A stretch of DNA of 6,599 nt from SIG575 sp964507395 (GTDB lineage Bacteria; Bacillota; Clostridia; Oscillospirales; Acutalibacteraceae): assembly GCA_964507395.1 (NCBI GenBank), contig CAZDQE010000083.1, forward strand, positions 1 through 6,599, in the 5' to 3' direction. Positions 1 through 6,490 of this stretch are shown here, piece by piece. Numbering within the stretch: position 1 is the stretch's first letter; each line of letters starts with the position of its first letter. Below the pieces are notes generated by a model that was not told the origin of the DNA, did not search any database, and saw nothing but the letters and a program-made list of their open reading frames with translations. A program made the position numbers and the translations under genes.

Positions 1-375
1 GAAGCGGGCTTTTACGCACTTACGAAAAACGGAACTTTCACATGGACAGTCACCCATGAAAACGGTGAAACAGAGCAGAGAATATATGACGGCAGCTTCT
101 GCCTTGAAAGTGAAAATCTCTGTACCTTTACCCGCGAGCAGACAGGCGGCAGTGTAACGCTGAAATTTACGGGAACTGTTGAGAGTTATAAAATCTACTC
201 TGCCGAAAAGTCAGAGCTTGATTCAAAAGACAAGACGGAAATCATCAGCGAAAAATATCTTCTAAGCTCGGACACAAGTAAAATAACATTCCCTGAAAGC
301 GGAGAGTATTATTATGTGGTCGACGTAAAATATGCACAAGGAGATATCTCTTACGGCTTTCTTCTTGCAGAATAA
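1..375 (+). CDS. C-terminal part of an unidentified protein (5' end outside window)
   Basis: Reading frame 1 is open from the first base for 124 codons and ends in TAA at 373-375. It contains no in-frame ATG, so the start lies left of the window. I do not recognise the protein. The visible part is hydrophilic and rich in Thr, Ser, Glu, Lys and Tyr, with alternating patterns typical of beta strands. It ends in a segment (GEYYYVVDVKYAQGDISYG) of the kind seen in beta-rich C-terminal domains of surface or sensor proteins in Firmicutes, for example the extracellular part of BlaR1/M56-like proteins. That comparison is from memory and weak. No transmembrane segment or catalytic motif is visible in this fragment. 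It is convergent with the xyl operon, with a terminator 6 bases past its stop, so it is probably functionally separate. A remnant of a broken gene cannot be excluded. Confidence 0.7.
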   Translation, partial: EAGFYALTKNGTFTWTVTHENGETEQRIYDGSFCLESENLCTFTREQTGGSVTLKFTGTVESYKIYSAEKSELDSKDKTEIISEKYLLSSDTSKITFPESGEYYYVVDVKYAQGDISYGFLLAE

Positions 376-430
376 AAAATAATGGGATGTAAAAAACGAA
401 AGTTTTTTTACATCCCATTTAATCTTTTTT
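374..430. terminator. Bidirectional rho-independent terminator
   Basis: Bases 381-397 pair with 402-419 in a stem of about 17 bp, with GGGATGT against ACATCCC at its base, an A/T run above, one bulged T, and a C(GAAA)G GNRA-type tetraloop at 397-402. On the plus strand the stem is followed by a run of six T at 425-430. On the minus strand it is followed by a T-rich run, the complement of 374-379. The hairpin starts 6 bases after the plus-strand stop and lies 9 bases past the xylB stop. It can therefore end both convergent transcripts. Confidence 0.88.
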
Positions 431-1913
431 AAAGCATTTTAAATGAGTTTTTAAGTGCAGGGTAAAGCGTGCGGTAAACGGAATAGTATTTCATATACTT
501 TTCATGATTTTCTTTGTTATACTCATAAGTTTCACCGCTGATTACAGTTTTTTCGCACGCTTCTTCAACAGAAGAAAAAATGCCTGCCGCACAGCCGCCG
601 AGAAGTGCCGCACCTAAAACCGTACCTTCACTTGTCTGCATGGTTTTAACATTCACGCCGTAAACGTCAGAGAACATTTCTCTCCAGAATCTGCTTTTTG
701 CACCGCCGCCGCATAGAGCCATGTCGCCCACTTCAATTGAGTTTTCCTTTAAAACCTCAAGACAGTCGTAAAGTGAGAATGCCACACCTTCCATAACTGC
801 GCGAGCCATGTGGCATTTTGTGTGAATCGCGGAGAGTCCGAAGAAAACTCCTCTTGCGCCTGCATCAAGAACAGGACTTCTCTCACCCATAAGGTAGGGG
901 AGATAAATAAGACTGTCAGAGCCTATGGGGATTTGGGAGGCAAGATTATCAAGCTCTTTGTAATCATATTCTTTTGCAATCTGATTTCTGAACCAGTTGA
1001 GAGAAAGACCTGCCGCCTGAGTAACGCCCATAACATGCCAGGCTCCCGGCACTGCACAGCAGAAAGCGTGGATTCTGCCGTCTTTGTCAGTGTGAAGAGC
1101 GTTTGTATGAGCGAAAACAACACCGCTCGTGCCGACAGTTGTGAAAGCCTTTCCCTCGCGGCATACACCCATGCCGATAGCCGCACAGGCGTTGTCACCG
1201 CCACCGCCTGCAATAACAATTCCGCTTTCAAGTCCAAGCTCTTCTGCAATATCTTCGCTGAGATATCCTGTGATTTCGGGACTTTCATAAACTTTCGGAA
1301 GGAGTGAAAGATCAATTCCGAGCTTTTTACAAACCTCTTCGCTCCACTGCCTTTTGCCGATATCGAGAAGCTGCATGCCTGATGCGTCTGAAACCTCTGT
1401 TGCAAATTCTCCGCAAAGCATGTATCTTACATAGTCCTTCGGAAGAAGGATTTTTCTGCACCTTGCGAAATTCTCAGGCTCGTTTTCCTTGACCCAAAGA
1501 ATTTTTCCGGCAGTAAAGCCCTCAAGTGCAGGGTTTGCAGTGATTTCTATAAGCCTTTCCCTGCCGATGATTTCTTCAATCTCGCGGCACTGCTTTGTTG
1601 TTCTGCCGTCACACCAGAGAATTGCAGGGCGGATGACCTGATTATTTTCATCAAGCATTACAAGACCGTGCATCTGTCCTGAAAGACCGATGCTCACTAT
1701 GTCTTTTTTGTCAGCCTGACTTATCTCTACAACTTTTTTAACGGTGTTTTTTACGGCTTTCCACCAATCATCGGGATTTTGCTCTGCCCAGCCGTTCTGA
1801 GGCTGAGAAAGGGGATATTCTTCGCTTTTTGAAGCGATAACAGTTCCTTTTTCATCAAACAAAACTGTCTTGGTGCCCGATGTGCCGATATCAATACCTA
1901 ACAAATATCTCAT
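429..1913 (-). CDS. xylB: Xylulokinase (XylB)
   Basis: Cytoplasmic FGGY-family kinase that phosphorylates D-xylulose with ATP to D-xylulose 5-phosphate, the last dedicated step of xylose catabolism. At 494 residues it is of normal family length. The first actin-like domain opens with the phosphate-binding loop DIGTSGTK (8-15). GQMHG (79-83) matches the xylulokinase sugar-binding Met-His pair, and WCDGR (100-104) follows. GGGGDNACAAIG (236-247) contains the probable catalytic base Asp240. The second domain has the nucleotide-binding TVGTSG (259-264), YLMGERSPVLDAGARG (340-355) and CGGGAKSRFW (401-410). The start ATG at 1911-1913 overlaps the GH3 stop as ATGA, so the two are probably translationally coupled. 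A GAAAGGA ribosome site lies 10 bases upstream, inside the GH3 coding end. This is the last gene of the operon, with the terminator 9 bases beyond its TAA. The specificity call over other FGGY kinases rests on these motifs and on the xylA neighbour. Confidence 0.97.
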   Translation of the reverse strand: MRYLLGIDIGTSGTKTVLFDEKGTVIASKSEEYPLSQPQNGWAEQNPDDWWKAVKNTVKKVVEISQADKKDIVSIGLSGQMHGLVMLDENNQVIRPAILWCDGRTTKQCREIEEIIGRERLIEITANPALEGFTAGKILWVKENEPENFARCRKILLPKDYVRYMLCGEFATEVSDASGMQLLDIGKRQWSEEVCKKLGIDLSLLPKVYESPEITGYLSEDIAEELGLESGIVIAGGGGDNACAAIGMGVCREGKAFTTVGTSGVVFAHTNALHTDKDGRIHAFCCAVPGAWHVMGVTQAAGLSLNWFRNQIAKEYDYKELDNLASQIPIGSDSLIYLPYLMGERSPVLDAGARGVFFGLSAIHTKCHMARAVMEGVAFSLYDCLEVLKENSIEVGDMALCGGGAKSRFWREMFSDVYGVNVKTMQTSEGTVLGAALLGGCAAGIFSSVEEACEKTVISGETYEYNKENHEKYMKYYSVYRTLYPALKNSFKML

Positions 1914-4015
1914 TTAATTACAATCCTTTCACAGGAGTAGCCGAGAAGCCTGTCACTGACAGAATCAGGCTGATGACCGCCTACGTAAATAGCAACATCG
2001 CCGTCAGGGTCAACACGTTTGCCGTCATCAAGAACAGCTTTTACCCAGTATCTGTCAATGTTCATTTCAACAGTTTTTGTTTCGCCCTTTTCAAGTTCAA
2101 CAGGTTTTACAGCACAAAGCTGAGAATGTGGGGTGACAGTTCTTGAATCCTTGTATTCAGCGTAAGCCTGTACTTTTTCAATGCCGTTGACTTTTCCGGT
2201 GTTTGTAACATCAACGCTCAATTTTATGATGTTTTCATCAGCAGAAAGAAGCTTTGCATTGCTGTAAGCAAAGGATGTGTAAGAAAGACCGTAACCGAAG
2301 GGGAAGAGAGCCTCTCCCTCAATGTATCTGTAGGTTCTGCCGAGCATACTGTAATCTGTAAATTCGGGAATCGGGTGGTCGCCCTTGTAGATTGTAACGG
2401 GAAGCTTACCGCAGGGAGAAATTTCACCTGAAATAAGCTCAGCAGTGGCAAGACCGCCGAGAGAACCGGGGTACCAGCCGTGAATAATTGCCTTTGCATG
2501 GCGTGTTACTTTTTCACCAAGGTCAATTGAACTTCCGCAAAGAAGCACAACAATAACATTTTCACAAACATCGCAGACAGCCTCTGCAAGCTTCTGCTGA
2601 GTTCTGGGAAGATAAATTGTTTTCTTGTCACCGCAGGCAGTATAATCGTTGTCAAAGCCTGTGTCCTCGCCCTCAATTGATTGGTCAAGACCGAGTGCAA
2701 GAATGGTGATGTCAGCCTGTGCGGCAGTGCCTACGCCGTCACTTATCATGTTTGCAAAGCCTGACCAGTCGTTTAGGTTTTCAAAGCAATAGTTACAGCC
2801 TTTTTCAACATTGATTCTTGCGTTTTCAAACTTTCTGCGGATGCCGTCAGCAATTGTGATATATTCGGAGGCATAGCCGTTGTAGTTACCTTCAAGTGCA
2901 GTAACTGAAAGAGCATTAGGACCGACAACTGCAATTTTCTTACTTGTATTTTTGTCAAGAGGAAGGAAATTATCTTCGTTTTTAAGAAGAACAAGGCACT
3001 GCTCTGCTGTTCTGAGGTTAAGGGCTCTGTGTTCCTTGCAGTCAAGAAGGTCATAGCTCAGGTCTGAGTATGGTCTTACCTCCTCAAATTCGCCTAAAAG
3101 ACAACGGATTGTGTAAAGTCTTTCGCAGGCGGCAGTGATATCATCGTCATCGATCAGGTCCATTTCATATGCTTCGCCGAGACTTGTGTATGTGTCACCG
3201 CAGTTGAGGTCGCAGGAGCTTTTGAGAGCAAGTGCGGCAGCCTCGGGAGCAGTTGATGCACACTTGTGGAACTTCCAGATGTCACCGAGAGCACCGCAGT
3301 CAGAAACAACATAGCCGTCAAAGCTCCAGTCCTTACGCAGCACCTGAGAAATAAGATATGAGTGAGCACAGCAAGCCTCGCCGTTTGTACGGTTGTAAGC
3401 ACCCATAACACCTGCAACGCCTGCTTCTTTAACTGTCTTTTCAAAAGCGGGAAGATATGTTTCGTAAAGGTCATGCATTGAGATTTTTGCATCAAAGCCG
3501 TGTCTGTCCTTTTCGGGACCTGAGTGACCTGCATAGTGCTTTGAGCAAGCAGTAGCTTTCATAAATTCACCGTCGCCCTGAATCCCCTTGATGAACGCCT
3601 TGCCGAGAACTGACGTAAGGAACGGGTCTTCGCCGAAGGTCTCCTGACCGCGTCCCCAACGGGGGTCACGGACGATATTGATGTTGGGTGCCCAGAAGGT
3701 AATGCCCTTGAAAATATCAAAGTCGCCGTATTCAACATGTCTGTTATATTTGATTCTGCCCTCTGTGGAAATTACGTCTGCAACTTCGTTTACAAGCTCA
3801 GGGTTAAAGGTAGCAGCCATAGCAATTGCGTGGGGAAAAACCGTTGCAGTACCTGCACGTGCAACGCCGTGTGAGCCTTCGTTCCACCAGTTGTAAGCAT
3901 TGATGCCGAGTCTTTCAATGGCAGGGGAATTGAAAAGAAGCTGTGACATCTTTTCTTGCGCTGTCATCTGAGATACGATTTGTTTTGCTTTTTCTCTCGC
4001 CTGAATTTTATCCAT
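1910..4015 (-). CDS. Glycoside hydrolase family 3, probable cytoplasmic beta-xylosidase
   Basis: A 701-residue GH3 enzyme expected to release xylose from the non-reducing end of short xylo-oligosaccharides. The N-terminal barrel domain has the xylosidase-type NWWNEGSHGVARAG (42-55), where many relatives read ALHG, then FWAPNINIVRDPRWGRGQETFGEDP (107-131) and the substrate-binding KHYAGHSGPE (159-168). VMGAYNRTNGEACC (203-216) leads to GYVVSDCG (234-241), whose Asp239 is the expected nucleophile. The second domain begins near LLKNEDNFLPL (343-353) and IAVVGPNA (361-368). GLDQSIEGED (442-451) supplies the candidate acid/base Glu (448 or 450, unresolved). FPFGYGLSYTSF (571-582) opens the C-terminal fibronectin III-like domain. 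The N-terminus (MDKIQAREKAKQ) shows no signal peptide and the protein is cysteine-rich, so it is cytoplasmic. AAGGAGAT sits 9 bases before the ATG, and the gene starts 17 bases after xylA stops. Activity on arabinofuranosides or glucosides is possible, but the xyl context favours xylosidase. Confidence 0.93.
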   Translation of the reverse strand: MDKIQAREKAKQIVSQMTAQEKMSQLLFNSPAIERLGINAYNWWNEGSHGVARAGTATVFPHAIAMAATFNPELVNEVADVISTEGRIKYNRHVEYGDFDIFKGITFWAPNINIVRDPRWGRGQETFGEDPFLTSVLGKAFIKGIQGDGEFMKATACSKHYAGHSGPEKDRHGFDAKISMHDLYETYLPAFEKTVKEAGVAGVMGAYNRTNGEACCAHSYLISQVLRKDWSFDGYVVSDCGALGDIWKFHKCASTAPEAAALALKSSCDLNCGDTYTSLGEAYEMDLIDDDDITAACERLYTIRCLLGEFEEVRPYSDLSYDLLDCKEHRALNLRTAEQCLVLLKNEDNFLPLDKNTSKKIAVVGPNALSVTALEGNYNGYASEYITIADGIRRKFENARINVEKGCNYCFENLNDWSGFANMISDGVGTAAQADITILALGLDQSIEGEDTGFDNDYTACGDKKTIYLPRTQQKLAEAVCDVCENVIVVLLCGSSIDLGEKVTRHAKAIIHGWYPGSLGGLATAELISGEISPCGKLPVTIYKGDHPIPEFTDYSMLGRTYRYIEGEALFPFGYGLSYTSFAYSNAKLLSADENIIKLSVDVTNTGKVNGIEKVQAYAEYKDSRTVTPHSQLCAVKPVELEKGETKTVEMNIDRYWVKAVLDDGKRVDPDGDVAIYVGGHQPDSVSDRLLGYSCERIVIK

Positions 4016-4024
4016 TCTAAAAAA

Positions 4025-4032
4025 TCTCCTTA
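4025..4032 (-). promoter_or_regulatory. Ribosome binding site of the GH3 gene
   Basis: The minus strand reads AAGGAGAT, starting directly after the xylA stop codon at 4033-4035 and ending 9 bases before the GH3 ATG at 4013-4015. It fills half of the 17-base intergenic gap. No promoter or terminator fits in that gap, so GH3 is presumably read from the xylA transcript. This site supports the annotated start. Confidence 0.85.
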
Positions 4033-5343
4033 TCAGAACATAATGCTGTTGAGAATGTTTTCAAGATATTCCTGACGTCCGCTGGAAACAGATTCAAATT
4101 CTCCGAGACCTTTTGCGTGTTCTTCAAGCTCTTCAATGGTTACTGTTTTGTCAGAAATTTTCTTTCCTATACCGCTTTCATAACTTGCATATCTTGCCTT
4201 CACGAACTCTTCAAGTCTGCCGTCTTCAAGAATTTTTGCGGCAAGTCTGAGACCGAGAGCAAAGGAATCCATACCTGCAATGTAAGAATAAGCAATATCT
4301 TCAGGTGTGTTTGAACCGCGGCGGGTTTTTGCATCAAAGTTAAGACCGCCGTTTGTGAAGCCGCCTGCTTTGAGAACTTCAAGCATACACATTGTAGTTT
4401 CATAAACATTTGTGGGGAACTGGTCAGTGTCCCAACCAAGCTGCAAATCGCCCTGATTTGCGTCGATTGAGCCGAATGCGCCGTTGATTCTTGCGGTAGC
4501 CAGCTCATGCTGGAAGGTATGTCCTGCGAGAGTTGCATGGTTAGCTTCAATGTTAAGCTTGAAATCCTGCATTAAATCGTATTTCTGAAGGAAACCGATA
4601 ACTGTAGCGGCATCAAAATCATACTGATGTTTTGTAGGCTCTTTCGGTTTGGGCTCGATGTAGAAGTCACCTTTGAAGCCGATAGAACGGGCATACTGTG
4701 AAGTTAGCCTCAGAAGGAAGCCTAAATTGTCAAGCTCTTTGCCCATATCGGTGTTGAGAAGAGTTTCATAGCCTTCTCTTCCGCCCCAGTAAACGTAGCC
4801 GTTACCGCCAAGCTTTACTGTGATTTCCATAGCTTTTTTTATTTGTGCAGCGGCGTAAGCGAAAGCATCAGCTTCGGGAGAAGTGCCTGCACCGTGCATG
4901 TATCTCGGATGATTGAAGCAGTTTGCAGTACCCCAGAGAAGCTTTTTGTTATTCTCTTTCATAAGTTTTTCAAGAAGCTCTGCGATCTCGTCAAGGTTTC
5001 TGTTGCTTTCTTCAAGAGTTTTGCCTTCGGGAGCAATATCTCTGTCATGGAAGCAGAAATAGTCAATTGAAAGCTTGTTCATAAGTTCAAAAGCGGCATA
5101 AGCCTTGTTCTTGTAGATTTCCATAGGAGTTTTGCCGCCGAAATCCTTGTTCATTGTGCCTCTGCCGAACATGTCCGTGCCCTCAGCGCACATTGTGTGC
5201 CAGTAAGAAAGAGCAAATCTGAGGTGTTCTCTCATAGGCTTGCCGAGAATTACTTCGTCGGGGTTGTAGTGGCGGAAAGCAAGCATGTTTTTACTGTCCT
5301 TGCCTTCATATCTGATTACGGGTATTGCGGGAAAAAATTCCAT
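4033..5343 (-). CDS. xylA: Xylose isomerase (XylA), class II
   Basis: Cytoplasmic metal-dependent enzyme that interconverts D-xylose and D-xylulose, the first step of bacterial xylose use. The 436 residues include the extended N-terminus of class II enzymes (MEFFPAIPVIRYEG onward). Every catalytic and metal residue is in place, each numbered two below the E. coli enzyme: His99 and Asp102 in FCFHDRD (96-102), Glu230 in FYIEPKPKEPTKHQYDFD (227-244), Glu266 and His269 in NIEANH (264-269), Asp294 in SIDANQGD (292-299), Asp305 and Asp307 in GWDTDQFP (303-310), and Asp337 in NFDAK (335-339). The WGGREGYETLLNT signature is at 186-198. The sequence recalls ruminococcal xylose isomerases, by memory and not by search. 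It is the first gene of the operon, divergent from the AraC-type regulator, with a perfect AAGGAGG 7 bases before its ATG. It is followed after 17 bases by the GH3 gene. Confidence 0.98.
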   Translation of the reverse strand: MEFFPAIPVIRYEGKDSKNMLAFRHYNPDEVILGKPMREHLRFALSYWHTMCAEGTDMFGRGTMNKDFGGKTPMEIYKNKAYAAFELMNKLSIDYFCFHDRDIAPEGKTLEESNRNLDEIAELLEKLMKENNKKLLWGTANCFNHPRYMHGAGTSPEADAFAYAAAQIKKAMEITVKLGGNGYVYWGGREGYETLLNTDMGKELDNLGFLLRLTSQYARSIGFKGDFYIEPKPKEPTKHQYDFDAATVIGFLQKYDLMQDFKLNIEANHATLAGHTFQHELATARINGAFGSIDANQGDLQLGWDTDQFPTNVYETTMCMLEVLKAGGFTNGGLNFDAKTRRGSNTPEDIAYSYIAGMDSFALGLRLAAKILEDGRLEEFVKARYASYESGIGKKISDKTVTIEELEEHAKGLGEFESVSSGRQEYLENILNSIMF

Positions 5344-5350
5344 AAAAATG

Positions 5351-5357
5351 CCTCCTT
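5351..5357 (-). promoter_or_regulatory. Strong ribosome binding site of xylA
   Basis: The minus strand reads AAGGAGG, a full match to the core anti-Shine-Dalgarno complement, with a 7-base spacer to the ATG at 5341-5343. It fixes the xylA start and suggests high translation of the first enzyme in the operon. Confidence 0.92.
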
Positions 5358-5375
5358 ATAAATATTTATATAAAA

Positions 5376-5384
5376 AGTATAACA
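5376..5384 (-). promoter_or_regulatory. Candidate extended -10 promoter of the xylA operon
   Basis: The minus strand reads TGTTATACT. This is a TATACT -10 box (5 of 6 to consensus) at 5381-5376, preceded by the TGn of an extended -10 element. The predicted transcript starts near 5369 and gives a leader of about 25 bases. At the proper 17-base distance the -35 position (5404-5399) reads GAGAAG, which is a poor match. A promoter with a good -10 and no -35 is what an activator-dependent promoter looks like. The paired repeat at 5405-5431 lies immediately upstream. The start site is inferred, not seen. Confidence 0.62.
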
Positions 5385-5392
5385 TAAAGGTA

Positions 5393-5421
5393 TTGAATCT
5401 TCTCGACAAATACTATATACT
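5393..5421 (+). promoter_or_regulatory. Candidate sigma-A promoter of the AraC-type regulator
   Basis: TTGAAT at 5393-5398 (4 of 6 to TTGACA) is separated by exactly 17 bases from TATACT at 5416-5421 (5 of 6 to TATAAT). The predicted transcript starts near 5428, about 74 bases before the ATG at 5502. One GACAAA repeat (5405-5410) lies inside the spacer and the other (5426-5431) at the predicted start site. A protein bound to both would block this promoter. Confidence 0.62.
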
Positions 5422-5431
5422 AATAGACAAA
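5405..5431. promoter_or_regulatory. Candidate AraC-type operator: two direct repeats 21 bp apart
   Basis: GACAAA occurs at 5405-5410 and again at 5426-5431 (TTTGTC twice on the minus strand), with a period of 21 bp, two turns of the helix. AraC-family proteins commonly bind such same-orientation half-sites at this spacing. Relative to the predicted xylA start, the half-sites fall at about -36 to -41 and -57 to -62, next to the weak -35 position, as at class II activated promoters. They also overlap the regulator's own promoter. The assignment to the adjacent regulator is inference. Confidence 0.5.
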
Positions 5432-5491
5432 ATTAGTTATTTTTGAAGAAATGAGCCTGAAAGATTAATTGTTTTAGTCAAAATTTGTTGT

Positions 5492-5498
5492 AGGTGAT
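5492..5498 (+). promoter_or_regulatory. Ribosome binding site of the AraC-type regulator
   Basis: AGGTGAT matches seven bases of the extended Shine-Dalgarno AGGAGGTGAT, shifted toward its 3' part. It ends 3 bases before the ATG at 5502-5504, which places the AGG portion 7 bases away. No other in-frame start lies upstream. It is weaker than the xylA site, which fits a regulator made in small amounts. Confidence 0.7.
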
Positions 5499-5501
5499 TT
5501 T

Positions 5502-6266
5502 ATGTTCTATGAATTGAAGCACCCTGTGAATGTAGATTATTTTTCTGTGGAAAGGGGAGAGAATTTCTCGTTTCCTTCTCACATTCACTATCACTTTGAA
5601 ATAATCATGCTGACAAAAGGCAAAATGACAGTTGCCGTGGGAGCTAATGAATATTTTCTGACTGAGGGTAAGGCAATACTCGTTTTTCCGAATCAGATTC
5701 ACTCACTGACATCTGACGGAAACAGCAGCCATATTCTTTGTGTGTTTACGCCGAAGCTTGTAAACCATTTCTTCAAATCAAAACAAAGAACTCTGCCTGT
5801 CAGCAATATTTTTGAAATTCCGTCATTTTGCAGTGAGATGCTGTCAACGCTCAGCGAAAATGATAATCTCAGCAAGGTCAAAGGGCTTCTTTATATGCTC
5901 TGCGGAGTTTTTGACGAGCAGGCAACGTATTCTGATAGCGGAAAAGATGAAAAGAGTCAGCTTCTTTATAAAATATTTTCTTTTATCGACAATCATTTTC
6001 AGGATGATTGCTCGCTTGAATCGCTGGCAAACGAAATGTCGTACAGCTATACATATATCTCAAAATATTTCAAGCAGACGGTAGGCATGTCATATAACAG
6101 CTATGTGAATTATTACAGAATAAGTGAGGTCTGCTACAGGCTTGATAATACGGACGGGAGCATACTTGAAATCAGTGATGAATGTGGCTTCAAATCACTC
6201 CGTTCAATGAACAGAAATTTTAAAAAGCAAATGGGACTTACTCCGGCAGAATACAGAAAAAGGTAA
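5502..6266 (+). CDS. AraC-family transcriptional regulator, probable regulator of the xyl operon
   Basis: A 254-residue DNA-binding protein of usual AraC-family length. The N-terminal half is a cupin-like ligand domain: SHIHYHFEI (26-34) is the His-rich start of AraC sugar-binding domains, and FPNQIHS (62-68) is the paired downstream motif. The segment around 85-150 is poorly conserved and probably serves in dimerisation or linking. The C-terminal domain holds two helix-turn-helix units, the first around 171-196 (SLESLANEMSYSYTYISKYF) and the second around 220-254. The second ends in the family signature CGFKSLRSMNRNFKKQMGLTPAEYRKR, split here at 228-242 and 243-254. No signal peptide or membrane segment is present, so it acts in the cytoplasm. 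It is transcribed away from xylA across a 158-base shared control region, the classic place for a local regulator. The likely inducer is xylose or a xylo-oligosaccharide, inferred from its neighbours only. No clear plus-strand terminator follows it. Confidence 0.94.
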   Translation: MFYELKHPVNVDYFSVERGENFSFPSHIHYHFEIIMLTKGKMTVAVGANEYFLTEGKAILVFPNQIHSLTSDGNSSHILCVFTPKLVNHFFKSKQRTLPVSNIFEIPSFCSEMLSTLSENDNLSKVKGLLYMLCGVFDEQATYSDSGKDEKSQLLYKIFSFIDNHFQDDCSLESLANEMSYSYTYISKYFKQTVGMSYNSYVNYYRISEVCYRLDNTDGSILEISDECGFKSLRSMNRNFKKQMGLTPAEYRKR

Positions 6267-6336
6267 AGTGAATAATACATAATCTATTATCGCTTTGTAG
6301 GGGAGATTGAAAATCCTATTAAAAAGGAAAATATAG

Positions 6337-6444
6337 TCCTCGAAGCAAGACAAGGCGTAGCCGTGGAATATCTCACGGCTTGAGAAAACTGCGAAGTCAG
6401 TTTTCGGTTAGTCCATCGCCGTACCGCAGGGCAAATCGGCAGGA
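6337..6444. other. Possible structured RNA or palindromic repeat element
   Basis: Two strong hairpins lie side by side: AGCCGTG (6359-6365) with CACGGCT (6374-6380) around an 8-base loop, and GAAAACTG (6384-6391) with CAGTTTTC (6398-6405) around a 6-base loop. GGCG (6354-6357) can pair with CGCC (6417-6420) to enclose both, and TCCT (6337-6340) with AGGA (6441-6444) could close the whole as a multibranch fold. Locally the segment is more GC-rich than its flanks. I do not recognise it as a known riboswitch or RNA family. A dispersed palindromic repeat (MITE- or REP-like) is as likely as a functional RNA, and strand is undetermined. The outer pairings are short and could be chance. Confidence 0.35.
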
Positions 6445-6453
6445 TATAAAATC

Positions 6454-6490
6454 TTTTACTTTATGTAAATATCGTTTTCATAAAGTAAAA
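6454..6490. repeat. 12-bp perfect inverted repeat
   Basis: TTTTACTTTATG (6454-6465) is repeated in inverse at 6479-6490 (CATAAAGTAAAA), with a 13-base spacer. The right arm coincides with the T tract and tail of the minus-strand terminator at 6482-6513. It is not followed by a T run on the plus strand, so it is not a standard terminator for the regulator. It may protect a 3' end or bind a protein. Function unknown. Confidence 0.6.

Noticed and set aside
810..1307. Plus-strand open frame of 165 codons opposite xylB
   Set aside because: It lies wholly antisense to a xylulokinase with all family motifs, has no ribosome site that stands out, and its translation resembles no protein family. It is a shadow of the real gene.
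3154..3534. Minus-strand open frame of 126 codons inside the GH3 gene in another frame
   Set aside because: It overlaps the GH3 catalytic core, and its low-complexity Leu/Thr/Ser-rich translation is typical of an out-of-frame shadow.
5344..5369. Riboswitch or attenuator in the xylA leader
   Set aside because: The predicted leader is only about 25 bases and is mostly the ribosome site, too short for such a structure.
5357..5370. Perfect 14-bp palindrome TATAAATATTTATA at the predicted xylA start site
   Set aside because: It consists only of A and T in a very AT-rich spacer, where such palindromes arise by chance. No conserved operator resembles it.
5404..5409. TTGTCG as a classical -35 box for xylA
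   Set aside because: Its spacing to the TATACT -10 box would be 22 bases, far outside the usual 16-18. It is better explained as part of the repeated half-site.
5344..5501. CcpA catabolite-response (cre) site in the xyl control region
   Set aside because: I looked for a TGNAANCGNTNNCA-like palindrome and found no acceptable match on either strand.
5478..5702. Minus-strand open frame of 74 codons across the start of the AraC-type regulator
   Set aside because: It runs antisense to the conserved cupin domain and into the shared control region. No family similarity or plausible ribosome site supports it.
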